Source: Sulfitobacter sp. F26204 (lineage in GTDB: Bacteria; Pseudomonadota; Alphaproteobacteria; Rhodobacterales; Rhodobacteraceae). From it: a stretch of 64,000 nt of DNA. Shown piece by piece: positions 1 to 7,934 of this stretch. The position numbers and the translations under genes were made by a program. The stretch's first letter is position 1. Every line of letters starts with the position of its first letter. The stretch covers positions 1 to 64,000 of the forward strand of contig NZ_JAPMLQ010000003.1 in NCBI RefSeq assembly GCF_026410305.1, read 5' to 3'. The notes beneath the pieces were generated by a model. It was not told where the DNA came from, made no database searches, and saw nothing but the letters and a program-made list of their open reading frames with translations.

Positions 1-2
1 TG

Positions 3-530
3 GACTCGATCACTGTGGCGGGGCGGCTGTGCTTTGGGTGGTGCAAGGGCCAGCCCGAGGCGCTGTCGGAGAAGACTGGCAAGCCGGATGTGCGCGGTGC
101 CTACGGGCTGCATGGCCGCGAAATGATCGGTTGGCTGACCCATCTGCAGCACACGCGGGCCAAGAACGTCTGGTTCGTCGGGATCCTTGACGAGAAGCTC
201 GACGACTTCAATCGCAAGGTGTTCCAGCCGCAGATCGACGGCTCCAAGACCGGGCTCGAGCTGCCGGGGATCGTCGATGAAGTGATCACCATGGCGGAAC
301 TGAAGTCCGATGGCGGCGATCCGTATCGCGCCTTTGTCTGCCAGACGATCAACCCGTGGAGCTTCCCGGCGAAGGATCGCTCCGGTCGCCTGGACCAACT
401 CGAAGAACCCCATCTCGGCCGCCTGATGGCGAAGATCCGGACACCGGCAGCCCCCGCAACAGACCGGCTGACCTACGCCCCACCACCTGCCGATCCGGCC
501 GGTGCCGACCAATCCCAACCGCAATCCTGA
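3..530 (+). CDS. Phage nucleotide-binding ATPase (AAA_24-like), C-terminal part
   Basis: The reading frame is open to the left edge, so the N-terminus with the Walker A motif is missing. About 175 residues remain. The visible part resembles the end of the phage ATP-binding proteins that sit at the head of recombination/replication modules: a beta-rich C-terminal half, a segment VWFVGILDEKLDDF, then a proline-rich tail. It lies 19 bases upstream of the next gene, whose product is often encoded beside such ATPases. A role in homologous recombination or replication of phage DNA is inferred mainly from context. The GTG at 15 is an internal codon, not the likely start. Confidence 0.55.
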   Translation, partial: DSITVAGRLCFGWCKGQPEALSEKTGKPDVRGAYGLHGREMIGWLTHLQHTRAKNVWFVGILDEKLDDFNRKVFQPQIDGSKTGLELPGIVDEVITMAELKSDGGDPYRAFVCQTINPWSFPAKDRSGRLDQLEEPHLGRLMAKIRTPAAPATDRLTYAPPPADPAGADQSQPQS

Positions 531-549
531 AAATAGAAGGAGGTTCCTC

Positions 550-1173
550 ATGGGTTCCTGGAACGATTTCAACGACGCGCAGAGCAACACCAACCTCATC
601 CCGAAGGGCACGCTGGCCAAGGTGCGCCTGACCATCCGCCCCGGCGGGTTCGACGACGCCTCGCAAGGCTGGACCGGCGGCTATGCCACGCGCGGCTCGA
701 CCGGTGCTGTCTACCTGAACGGCGAGTTCACCGTGACCGAGGGGCAATACGCCCGGCGCAAGATCTTCACCCTGATCGGACTCTACAGCCCCAAAGGGCC
801 AGACTGGACCAACATGGGCCGCAGCCTGGTGCGCGGCATGCTGAACTCGGCGCGGGGGATTTCCGACAAGGACATGTCGGCCGAGGCGCAGGCGGCGCGG
901 CGGATCGGTGGGTTTGCCGATCTCGACGGGATTGAGTTCATTGCGCGTATCGATATCGGCACCGATGCAAGCGGTGACGACAAGAACGAGATCCGTAGCG
1001 CGGTCACGCCTGACCATCGCGATTATGCGCAGGTCATGGGAACGGCGCCCATGCAGTTCAGCGGTAGCGCCGGACCAGGGAACGCCCCGCAGCAGAATGC
1101 ACCCGCCGCTCCATCGTCAAATCCGCCAGCAGCCAGCCCCGGTGCCCCCGGGCGGCCGAGCTGGGCCCAGTAA
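550..1173 (+). CDS. Conserved phage protein, possible ssDNA-binding protein
   Basis: The start at 550 is chosen over an in-frame ATG at 502 because a strong AAGGAGG site lies just before it. The product has 207 residues. The first 150 form a compact beta-rich region beginning MGSWNDFNDA. The last 45 are rich in Pro, Ala, Gln and Asn and resemble the disordered tail of single-stranded DNA-binding proteins. It sits between a recombinase-type ATPase and a helicase, the position where phages often keep an SSB-like or DUF669-like gene. No catalytic motif is visible and the function is an inference from position and tail composition. Confidence 0.6.
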   Translation: MGSWNDFNDAQSNTNLIPKGTLAKVRLTIRPGGFDDASQGWTGGYATRGSTGAVYLNGEFTVTEGQYARRKIFTLIGLYSPKGPDWTNMGRSLVRGMLNSARGISDKDMSAEAQAARRIGGFADLDGIEFIARIDIGTDASGDDKNEIRSAVTPDHRDYAQVMGTAPMQFSGSAGPGNAPQQNAPAAPSSNPPAASPGAPGRPSWAQ

Positions 1174-1185
1174 GGAGGATCGGTC

Positions 1186-2883
1186 ATGCGCCTACGTCCC
1201 CGCCAGAAAACCTTCGTCGAGCGCAGTGTTGCTGCGCTCGGCCAACACGGCAACACGCTGGGTGTGGCACCCACCGGCGCGGGCAAGACCATCATGCTCT
1301 CGGCGGTTACCGGCGAGATGATCGGCGCCATGTCTGATGGTTTGGGGGCCAAGGCCTGTGTTCTGGCCCATCGCGACGAGTTGACCGCGCAGAACCGCGC
1401 CAAGTTCCACCGCGTGGTGCCAGAGATGTCGACATCCGTGATCGACGCCACCGAAAAATCCTGGGGCGGCGACGTCACCTTCGCCATGGTGCCCACATTG
1501 GCGCGGGCGCCGAACCTCGCCGACATGCCACGCCTTGATCTGCTCGTGATCGACGAGGCGCATCACGCGGTGGCGGACAGCTACCGTCGCATCATCGACC
1601 GGGTGCGTGACCTCAATCCCGACGCGAGGGTGTTCGGGGTGACGGCAACGCCGACCCGGGGCGACCGCAAGGGTCTGCGCGAGGTCTTCGACAATGTCGC
1701 TGACCAGGTGGGTTTGGGCGAGTTGATCGCGTCTGGTCACCTCGTGCCGCCGCGCACATTTGTCATCGATGTTGGCGTTCAGGAGGAATTGAAATCCGTC
1801 CGCAAGACCAGTGCGGATTTCGACATGACCGAGGTGGCGGACATCATGGACCGCGCTCCTGTCACCGACGAGGTGATCCGCCACTGGCGTGAGAAGGCAG
1901 GCGACCGGCAGACCGTCGTCTTCTGTTCCACCGTCGCCCACGCGGACCATGTGACCGAGGCGTTCCGCGCCGCGGGGATCACGGCCGCGCTGATCCACGG
2001 CGACTTGGCGACCGAGGCCCGCAAGGCCATCCTCGCCGACTATGCGGCAGGCGTCATCCGCGTCATCGTGAACGTCGCCGTGCTGACGGAGGGCTGGGAT
2101 CACCCACCCACGTCTTGCGTCGTGCTGCTGCGGCCCAGTTCCTACAAATCCACCATGATCCAGATGGTCGGGCGCGGGTTGCGCACGGTCGATCCCGAGG
2201 AACACCCCGGCATCGTCAAGACCGACTGCGTTGTACTGGATTTCGGGACGTCGAGCCTGATCCACGGCACGCTGGAACAGGATGTCGATCTGGATGGCAA
2301 GATCGGCACCGGCGAAGCCCCGACGAAAACTTGCCCGGCCTGCGCGGCAGAGATCCCGCTCGCCGCCACCGAATGCCCGCTCTGCGGCGAGGTGTTCCTG
2401 CAGGATGAGGGCGAAACAGGCGCGGACGCAGCGCCGCTCTCGGGCTTCGTCATGACCGAGATCGATCTGCTGAAACGGTCCAGTTTCGCATGGGTCGATC
2501 TCTTCGGCACGGACGACGCGCTGATGGCCACGGGCTTTACGGCCTGGGGCGGCATCTTCTGGATGGACGGGGTCTGGTATGCAATCGGCGGGGCCAAGGG
2601 CGAGCGGCCACGCTTGTTGGGCGTCGGCGAACGCACCGTCTGCCTCGCGCAGGCCGACGACTGGCTCAACACCCACGAGAGCGATGAAAGCGCCTTCAAG
2701 ACGCGCGGATGGCTCCGCCAGCCACCGACCGACAAGCAATTGAAATACCTGCCGCCCGAGTGTCGCCACGACTTCGGCCTGACGCGCTATCGCGCCTCGG
2801 CGCTGATGACCTTCGGTTTCAACAAGCGCGCCATCCATGCAGCCGTAAATGCGGTGGCTGGTCCCGAACGGAGGGCGGCATGA
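1186..2883 (+). CDS. DEAD/DEAH-type superfamily II helicase with zinc ribbon
   Basis: This 565-residue protein is a nucleic-acid-dependent ATPase of superfamily II, likely unwinding DNA in phage replication or recombination. Motif I PTGAGKT lies at residues 29-35, motif II DEAH at 123-126, motif III-like TATPTR follows, and motif VI QMVGRGLR is in the second RecA-like domain. A four-cysteine zinc-ribbon signature follows the helicase core (C383, C386, C397, C400). The C-terminal 150 residues include a WLRQPPTDKQLKYL segment typical of phage helicases of this type. The ATG at 1186 follows a strong AAGGAGG. The upstream gene ends 12 bases earlier, so the genes are probably co-transcribed. Confidence 0.88.
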   Translation: MRLRPRQKTFVERSVAALGQHGNTLGVAPTGAGKTIMLSAVTGEMIGAMSDGLGAKACVLAHRDELTAQNRAKFHRVVPEMSTSVIDATEKSWGGDVTFAMVPTLARAPNLADMPRLDLLVIDEAHHAVADSYRRIIDRVRDLNPDARVFGVTATPTRGDRKGLREVFDNVADQVGLGELIASGHLVPPRTFVIDVGVQEELKSVRKTSADFDMTEVADIMDRAPVTDEVIRHWREKAGDRQTVVFCSTVAHADHVTEAFRAAGITAALIHGDLATEARKAILADYAAGVIRVIVNVAVLTEGWDHPPTSCVVLLRPSSYKSTMIQMVGRGLRTVDPEEHPGIVKTDCVVLDFGTSSLIHGTLEQDVDLDGKIGTGEAPTKTCPACAAEIPLAATECPLCGEVFLQDEGETGADAAPLSGFVMTEIDLLKRSSFAWVDLFGTDDALMATGFTAWGGIFWMDGVWYAIGGAKGERPRLLGVGERTVCLAQADDWLNTHESDESAFKTRGWLRQPPTDKQLKYLPPECRHDFGLTRYRASALMTFGFNKRAIHAAVNAVAGPERRAA

Positions 2884-2886
2884 CCC

Positions 2887-3342
2887 ATGACCAAATCAAA
2901 GTCCATCGCGGCCGAGGAGCGGCGGCGTCTCTGGCATCCGCGTGGAACGCTCTGTGCTGTCTGCCGGCAACCCACGCGTGGTTTTGGCTGGCGCGATCCG
3001 GTCCGCCCGGCGGCTTCGCCGCCACGATCATCGAAATGTGCGCGTCCGCGCACGGGGCGGCCCCGGCCATCGGTCTGGTTCTGCTCGATGCCCTGCCAAG
3101 GCTTCTGGACGCGTTTGGCGCGGGAGCGTTTTGCCATGGTTGATCTGACCGAAGAAGAACGCGCCGCTGTCACCGCCACCATGAAACGCATCGCCATGCT
3201 GATGGACGAGATCGGCTGGCAGACCGCCTTCGCGGATCTGACCGAAGCACAGGTGCGCGCCCTGATCGAAGAGGCCGTCGAGGGCTTCCGCGAGGCCATG
3301 TCCGACATCGCGCGGGCCCAGACACAGGAGGTGCCGTTCTGA
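2887..3342 (+). CDS. DUF6511-like zinc-finger phage protein
   Basis: The product has 151 residues. The N-terminal half carries paired cysteines (CAVC near residue 23 and a CSMPC segment near residue 67) that look like a small zinc-binding module. The C-terminal half is an acidic helical region beginning MVDLTEEERAAV. This layout matches a family common in Rhodobacteraceae prophages that I recall as DUF6511. Its function is unknown. It starts three bases after the helicase stop and overlaps the next gene by one base, so it belongs to the replication operon. Confidence 0.6.
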   Translation: MTKSKSIAAEERRRLWHPRGTLCAVCRQPTRGFGWRDPVRPAASPPRSSKCARPRTGRPRPSVWFCSMPCQGFWTRLARERFAMVDLTEEERAAVTATMKRIAMLMDEIGWQTAFADLTEAQVRALIEEAVEGFREAMSDIARAQTQEVPF

Positions 3343-4100
3343 TGCTGGACTTCAATCACCGGCCCTCCACGGCCGAGCGGATCAACGCGCTGGTCGACGC
3401 AGCCCTCATTGCCGAACGCGAGGCCACACCGCCCCGGACCTATCTCGGCGCTTCCCGCCTTGGGCATACCTGCGAACGCGCGCTGCAGTTCGAGTTCGCG
3501 GGTGCGCCAAAGGATGAGGGTGCGGATTTCGGCGGCCAGACGCTGCGGATCTTCGCCATCGGTCACCAGCTCGAGGATCTGGCGATCCGCTGGCTGCGCG
3601 CGGCCGGGATCGATCTGGTCACCCAAAAACGCGATGGCGGCCAGTTTGGATTCTCCGTCGCGGGTGGTCGCATCCGGGGCCATGTCGACGGGATCATCGC
3701 CGACGCCCCGGCGGCAGTTGGCATGCGCGTGCCCGCGCTGTGGGAATGCAAGACCATGCACGCCAAGAACTGGCGCGCCTGCGTCAAGGACGGCGTGACG
3801 GTCTCCAAGCCCGTCTATGCCGCGCAGATCGCGATCTATCAGGCCTATATGGAGCCCTCGGTGCCGGGGATTTCTGCGGCACCGGCGCTCTTCACGGCGA
3901 TCAACAAGGACACCGCTGAGCTGCATCACGAGCTCGTGCCCTTCGATGCCGATCTTGCGCAGCGCATGTCCGACCGCGCGGTGCGGATCCTGCAGGCCAC
4001 CGACGCGGGCGAGTTGCTTCCGCGCATCGCCGCCAACCGGGATTTCTTCGAATGCAGGTTCTGCGCCCATGCCGAGCGGTGCTGGGAGCTGGCCACATGA
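3342..4100 (+). CDS. Cas4/RecB-like PD-(D/E)XK nuclease with Fe-S cysteines
   Basis: This 252-residue protein shows the full Cas4/AddB-like signature. There is an N-terminal cysteine (C44), GHQLEDL with H75 and E78, the metal-binding aspartate D116 in GHVDG, the E135-C136-K137 motif, a QIAIYQ helix (Q162), and three C-terminal cysteines (C238, C241, C247). The four cysteines probably hold a 4Fe-4S cluster, as in Cas4. The enzyme would act as a single-strand exonuclease processing DNA ends for recombination. Its start overlaps the preceding stop as TGATG and its stop overlaps the next start as ATGA. There is no CRISPR array or Cas1/Cas2 in the window, so a phage recombination role is more likely than adaptation. 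Confidence 0.8.
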   Translation: MLDFNHRPSTAERINALVDAALIAEREATPPRTYLGASRLGHTCERALQFEFAGAPKDEGADFGGQTLRIFAIGHQLEDLAIRWLRAAGIDLVTQKRDGGQFGFSVAGGRIRGHVDGIIADAPAAVGMRVPALWECKTMHAKNWRACVKDGVTVSKPVYAAQIAIYQAYMEPSVPGISAAPALFTAINKDTAELHHELVPFDADLAQRMSDRAVRILQATDAGELLPRIAANRDFFECRFCAHAERCWELAT

Positions 4101-6463
4101 CCGATGAGCCCACCGATCCATCAGATTCCGAACAGGATACACCCATGCGCGACGAAACAACGCCAGATACGCCCAAGGAAAACATCGTCCATTTCAATCC
4201 GTGGCGTGACTTCAACGACGCCGCTCCGCAAATCGACGTGTTCGGGGACGAGCCGGACCCTGCGCAGATCGCCCAATTCATGGAGGTCGTCTTCGGCTAT
4301 TGCGACGGGCTGATTCCGGTCCGCAGCTTCATTGACAAGGGCCAGGGCATTGATGGTCGTCCGCATAACATCTGGCTCGATGCCGATCAGGCCGCGCCGG
4401 AGAAGATGGCGACTTTCGCCACGTGGGCCTCGCGTGAGGGCGCGGCGGTCTATGTGATCCCCGGCACAGTCGCGGCACCCGGGCAAGCCAAGGCCGCCGA
4501 AATCTTGCAGATGCAGACCGTGGTGGTCGATCTCGACACCGGCGATATCGCTGCCAAGCGCGCCCATCTGGAGCGTCACCTTGGGTCGCCGACCATAGTA
4601 GTGGAAAGTGGCGGTGTGACACCGGAGGGTCAGCGGAAAGCCCATGTCTGGTGGGCGCTGACCGAGCCTGCCGAGGGTGAAGACATAGCGCGCGTCTGCC
4701 GTCTGCGCGGCGACATCGCGGCCAAGGTCGGTGGGGACATGCATTTCCGCTCCGCACACCAGCCGATCCGGGTGGCAGGCAGCGTCTATTATAAGAACAG
4801 CCTCAAGACGCAGGTGCGGATTGTCGAGCTGAACGCCGACCGCGAGCGTGATCTGGCCGAGTTCATCGAAGCGGTCACTGACATGCCGCCCGCACCGGGC
4901 GTGTCGCTGCAGCCCGAGTTCACCCATCCGGACAAGCCCGCCATCGACGATGTGCTGATGACACCGGTGCGCGAGGGCGCGCAGGACGATTGGTCCCGCT
5001 TCGAAGGGGCATCCGCCGCGATCGGGCATTTCATCCGTATGGTCCACGAGGGACGGATGACAAAGGACGAGGGCTGGGAAGGCATCTGTGGCTACAACGC
5101 CGCGATGTTGCGGCCCCAGTGGCCGGTCGAACGGCTCAAGCGCGAATCCGAGCGGCTCTGGGAGCGGCATGTAGAGAAATACGGACCGCCGCTGATCCGG
5201 CTGGATTCCGGCGCACCGGGGCCGGTCGAGATGCCCGCCTTTACGCTCGGCGCGTTGCTGGACGACCAGAGCCCCATGCCGCAGGACATCATTGCGCTGC
5301 GCGTGCTGACGCCAGGGGGGCTGCTGGTGCTGGGTGGCGCGCCCAAGGTTGGCAAGAGCGATCTGCTGATTTCCTGGCTCGTCCACATGGCCGCGGGCGT
5401 GCCGTTCCTCGGCTTCACCCCGCCACGTCCGCTGCGCATTTTCTATCTGCAGGCGGAAATCCAGTATCACTACCTGCGCGAGCGGCTGAAGCAAATTGCC
5501 CTGCCGCCAGAGGTTCTGACGGCCGCGCGCGACACCTTCGTCGCGACGCCAAAGCTGAAGATGCTGCTCGACAACGAGGGCAGTGTGCGCGTGGCGCGCG
5601 CTGTCCAGACGGCTTTCCCTGATGCGCCGCCAGACATCCTCTGCGTCGACCCGATCCGTAACCTGTTTGACGGCGGGCCCGATGGCGGCGGCGAGAACGA
5701 CAACACCGCCATGATGTTCTTCCTCAAAGAGCGGGTGGAGGTCCTGCGCGACCATATCGACCCCGACTGCGGTGTCATCCTGATCCACCACACCAAGAAG
5801 CTCAGCAAGCAGCAGGTGAAGGACGATCCCTTCCTCGCACTCTCCGGCGCCAGCGCGCTGCGCGGGTTCTATACCTCCGGCCTGATCCTGCACCGCCCCG
5901 ATGAGGATTGCTCGCAGCGCAAGCTTGAGATCGAGCTTCGGAACGGACCCGCGCTGCCGCCCAAGCTGATCGACAAGGTTGGCGGCCAGTGGGTCGAGAT
6001 CAACCCAATGAACGAACGCCTCGTCCGTCAGGTCGTTGGCGCGAAACACGATGCCGAACGCGATCGCAAGCGCGATGTCATCCTGTCGATCCTGATCGAT
6101 GAGGCGGCCGAGGGCAAACTCTACACCTCGACCCAGTTTCGCGAGGCGTTCGAGAACCAGTGCGGCCTTGGCAGCCAGTTCACCATCCGCGACCGCATCA
6201 ATGTGCTGGCGACCAAAGGCGACATCCGTTTCCTGCGCGACGGCACGAAATTCGGCCACTCCGTGGTCCGGTCGCGCTTCGGCTACCTCTGTGCCGAAGG
6301 TATGGTTTTCGGCCGCAAGGGCCGGGTCGATCCGGAGACCGGAGAGGTCCTGGACAGCGTCATTCCGGTCGTCCCGAGCCACTATAAATCGCCCTCCAAC
6401 GGGCAGTGCATGGACCTCGAAGATCCTTCCGATTGGTCGGTCCGGGAGGAAGAAAATGCCTGA
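4097..6463 (+). CDS. Phage primase-helicase (RepA/AAA_25-like ATPase)
   Basis: The ATG at 4097 overlaps the stop of the nuclease gene (ATGA) and is preferred to an in-frame ATG at 4052. The product has 788 residues. Residues about 90-300 resemble a RepB/primase-like domain with VVVDLDTGD and VESGGV segments. A RecA-type ATPase follows, with Walker A GGAPKVGKS at 413-421, a hydrophobic-D Walker B region (ILCVDPIRNLF) and an LIHHTKK sensor motif. The C-terminal 150 residues look like a winged-helix tail. It probably recognises the phage origin and opens or primes it. The repeat array directly downstream fits an origin. Confidence 0.75.
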   Translation: MTDEPTDPSDSEQDTPMRDETTPDTPKENIVHFNPWRDFNDAAPQIDVFGDEPDPAQIAQFMEVVFGYCDGLIPVRSFIDKGQGIDGRPHNIWLDADQAAPEKMATFATWASREGAAVYVIPGTVAAPGQAKAAEILQMQTVVVDLDTGDIAAKRAHLERHLGSPTIVVESGGVTPEGQRKAHVWWALTEPAEGEDIARVCRLRGDIAAKVGGDMHFRSAHQPIRVAGSVYYKNSLKTQVRIVELNADRERDLAEFIEAVTDMPPAPGVSLQPEFTHPDKPAIDDVLMTPVREGAQDDWSRFEGASAAIGHFIRMVHEGRMTKDEGWEGICGYNAAMLRPQWPVERLKRESERLWERHVEKYGPPLIRLDSGAPGPVEMPAFTLGALLDDQSPMPQDIIALRVLTPGGLLVLGGAPKVGKSDLLISWLVHMAAGVPFLGFTPPRPLRIFYLQAEIQYHYLRERLKQIALPPEVLTAARDTFVATPKLKMLLDNEGSVRVARAVQTAFPDAPPDILCVDPIRNLFDGGPDGGGENDNTAMMFFLKERVEVLRDHIDPDCGVILIHHTKKLSKQQVKDDPFLALSGASALRGFYTSGLILHRPDEDCSQRKLEIELRNGPALPPKLIDKVGGQWVEINPMNERLVRQVVGAKHDAERDRKRDVILSILIDEAAEGKLYTSTQFREAFENQCGLGSQFTIRDRINVLATKGDIRFLRDGTKFGHSVVRSRFGYLCAEGMVFGRKGRVDPETGEVLDSVIPVVPSHYKSPSNGQCMDLEDPSDWSVREEENA

Positions 6464-6471
6464 TTTTGGCT

Positions 6472-6654
6472 TGTACGTCCTCTGTTCGACCTCAGGACAA
6501 ACATGTTTGTCCTCCGCCGTTGTTCGTCCTCACTCCAATGAAATCAATCACTTGGAGCAAAAAGAGGTCGAACATGTTCGTCCTCTTGTACGACCTCTGT
6601 TTGTCCTCGAAACCCAAATAAATTCAGTGTCTTGCGCTAATTGGAGGACGAACA
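6472..6654. repeat. Iteron-like array of an 11-bp motif with two palindromes
   Basis: The consensus TGTNYGWCCTC occurs seven times on the plus strand, at 6472, 6483, 6504, 6521, 6575, 6587 and 6598. It occurs three times inverted, near 6493, at 6564 and at 6644. Units at 6472/6483 and 6587/6598 are 11 bases apart, one helical turn. Head-to-head units form a perfect 20-bp palindrome at 6494-6513 and a near-perfect 22-bp palindrome at 6564-6585, both centred on ACATGT. The array follows directly after the primase-helicase gene, as expected for a replication origin or a multi-site operator. Confidence 0.7.
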
Positions 6655-6661
6655 ATGAAAG

Positions 6662-6682
6662 CCCCCATACTACGTATGGGGG
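6662..6682 (+). other. Perfect hairpin downstream of the iteron array
   Basis: Arms CCCCCATAC (6662-6670) and GTATGGGGG (6674-6682) pair perfectly around a three-base loop. A related but imperfect motif with CCCATACGTCGTGGG follows near 6708-6722. No T-run follows, so it is not a standard terminator. It could be part of the origin or control translation of the resolvase gene. Confidence 0.5.
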
Positions 6683-6784
6683 GCCAACCAGCAGGTTTGG
6701 CCCCATCCCATACGTCGTGGGGTATCTGCGCGCGGGCAAGATCGTCGCGCACCCTTCACCTTTCGAGCAGCAATGGAGATGACA

Positions 6785-7303
6785 ATGTCGAACAGGCAAA
6801 TTGAACCCGTGTGCGAACACCAGACGGTAGCTTTGCCGGGGACCATCCTGGCCCTGGATCTCGGGACCACAACGGGCTGGGCGCTACGGTCCTCGGACGG
6901 CCTCATCACCAGCGAAACGGCATCGTTTCGCAACGGCCGCTTCGATGGCGGGGGCATGCGGTACTTGCGCTTCACGAACTGGCTGGCTGAGTTGGAGCGT
7001 CTGTCCGGTCCTATCGCTGCCATCTGGTTCGAAGAGGTCCGTCGCCACGCGGGCACGGATGCGGCCCACGTCTATGGCGGTCTGATGGCCACCCTGACCG
7101 CATGGGCCGAGCTGCGCGGCGTGCCTTACCAGGGCGTTCCTGTCGGTACCATCAAGCGCCACGCCACCGGCAAGGGCAACGCCAACAAGGACGCCATGAT
7201 CGCCGCCGCCCGGACGCGTGGCTTCAGCCCGGCCGATGACAATGAAGCTGACGCGCTCGCGATCCTGCACTGGGCGGTCGACACTGAAGGAGGCGTGGCA
7301 TGA
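6785..7303 (+). CDS. RuvC-like Holliday-junction resolvase of phage
   Basis: The product (172 residues from the ATG at 6785, preceded by GGAGA) has the RNase H-like fold signature of RuvC-type resolvases. DLGTTTG carries the first acidic residue (D25), FEEV the second (E83/E84), and DDNEADALA near residues 151-159 carries the last acidic pair. A GKGNANKDAM segment contributes basic residues for DNA contact. It would cut branched DNA in phage recombination or before packaging. Two further in-frame ATGs at 6773 and 6779 are possible starts but lack a clear ribosome site. It overlaps the next gene by four bases. Confidence 0.8.
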   Translation: MSNRQIEPVCEHQTVALPGTILALDLGTTTGWALRSSDGLITSETASFRNGRFDGGGMRYLRFTNWLAELERLSGPIAAIWFEEVRRHAGTDAAHVYGGLMATLTAWAELRGVPYQGVPVGTIKRHATGKGNANKDAMIAAARTRGFSPADDNEADALAILHWAVDTEGGVA

Positions 7304-7503
7304 ACCGCATGAGCTTCGCCCCTCGAGGCTTTGGGGGAACTCGCCGCAGCCCCGATCAGGTCAAGAAGGATGGCTGGAAGGAACAAGGCGTTCTGGCTGT
7401 CTCCGTCGATGACAATCGCCTCACTTGGCCCGAGCGCGAGTTGGTCCGCCAGCTTGGCGAACGTCTTTACGGCAAACGAGACCAGGAGGCGCGCCATGAC
7501 TGA
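7300..7503 (+). CDS. Small conserved phage protein, unknown function
   Basis: This 67-residue basic protein starts with an ATGA overlap on the resolvase stop and overlaps the next gene by eight bases, so it is translationally coupled on both sides. The sequence is Arg/Lys-rich at the start with a WKEQGVLAVSVDD core and an amphipathic helix (LTWPERELVRQLGERLYG). I know similar short ORFs from prophages of this group but cannot assign a role. Confidence 0.6.
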   Translation: MNRMSFAPRGFGGTRRSPDQVKKDGWKEQGVLAVSVDDNRLTWPERELVRQLGERLYGKRDQEARHD

Positions 7504-7918
7504 ATGGACCACAGCGCGCGTCGAGGATCGGCTGGAAAGCGCGGCCGACGTCTTCCGCACCTTGCCCGGCGTCATGCCGCAGGGCTTCTTCAACGCATGG
7601 CCCGAGTATTTCCACAGCTTCGCGGACAAGGTCGGTCAGGAGCCGCAGATGCGCCGCCCCCGACCGGGTCCGCGCCAGATTTCTGAAGCCGAGGAGGCAT
7701 TGCTTTGGCTGCGCTGGCTGGAGCGGGACGATGCCAGGATCGTCTGGCTGCGCGCCGAACGAACGGCGTGGAAGCCGATTTGTTGGCAGATGGGGATCAG
7801 CCGGGCAACCGCGAACCGCAGGTGGCAGTACGGCATTGCGATCATGGTTTGGAAGCTGAACGGGAAAAGGGTGCCAACTAAAAGATCAATCGACTATATC
7901 GTGCGAGAAGCTGGTTGA
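7496..7918 (+). CDS. DUF6362-like helix-turn-helix phage protein
   Basis: The ATG at 7496 is preferred to an earlier in-frame start at 7331 because it gives the usual short overlap with the preceding gene. The product has 140 residues. The C-terminal half reads like a helix-turn-helix: a helical EEALLWLRWLERDDARIVW segment, then WKPICWQMGISRATANRRW, where the last stretch would be the recognition helix. Such proteins sit at the end of early/middle modules and may regulate late genes. The family name is from memory and the regulatory role is inferred. Confidence 0.6.
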   Translation: MTEWTTARVEDRLESAADVFRTLPGVMPQGFFNAWPEYFHSFADKVGQEPQMRRPRPGPRQISEAEEALLWLRWLERDDARIVWLRAERTAWKPICWQMGISRATANRRWQYGIAIMVWKLNGKRVPTKRSIDYIVREAG

Positions 7919-7934
7919 GCACGGGAAGATAGAT

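Noticed and set aside
1192-2838. A 548-codon open frame antisense to the helicase gene
   Set aside because: It mirrors a GC-rich coding gene with clear helicase motifs; its translation has no recognisable domain.
3342-4100. CRISPR-Cas adaptation gene
   Set aside because: The protein is Cas4-like, but no repeat array and no Cas1 or Cas2 was found in the window.
4121-6382. A 753-codon open frame antisense to the primase-helicase gene
   Set aside because: It is a shadow of a gene with Walker motifs, and its translation shows no conserved segments.
6655-6804. A 49-codon ORF starting at an ATG after GGAGG, within the hairpin region
   Set aside because: It overlaps the hairpin and the resolvase start, has no family features and an Arg/Ser-rich composition. 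The GGAGG is also part of an inverted iteron unit.
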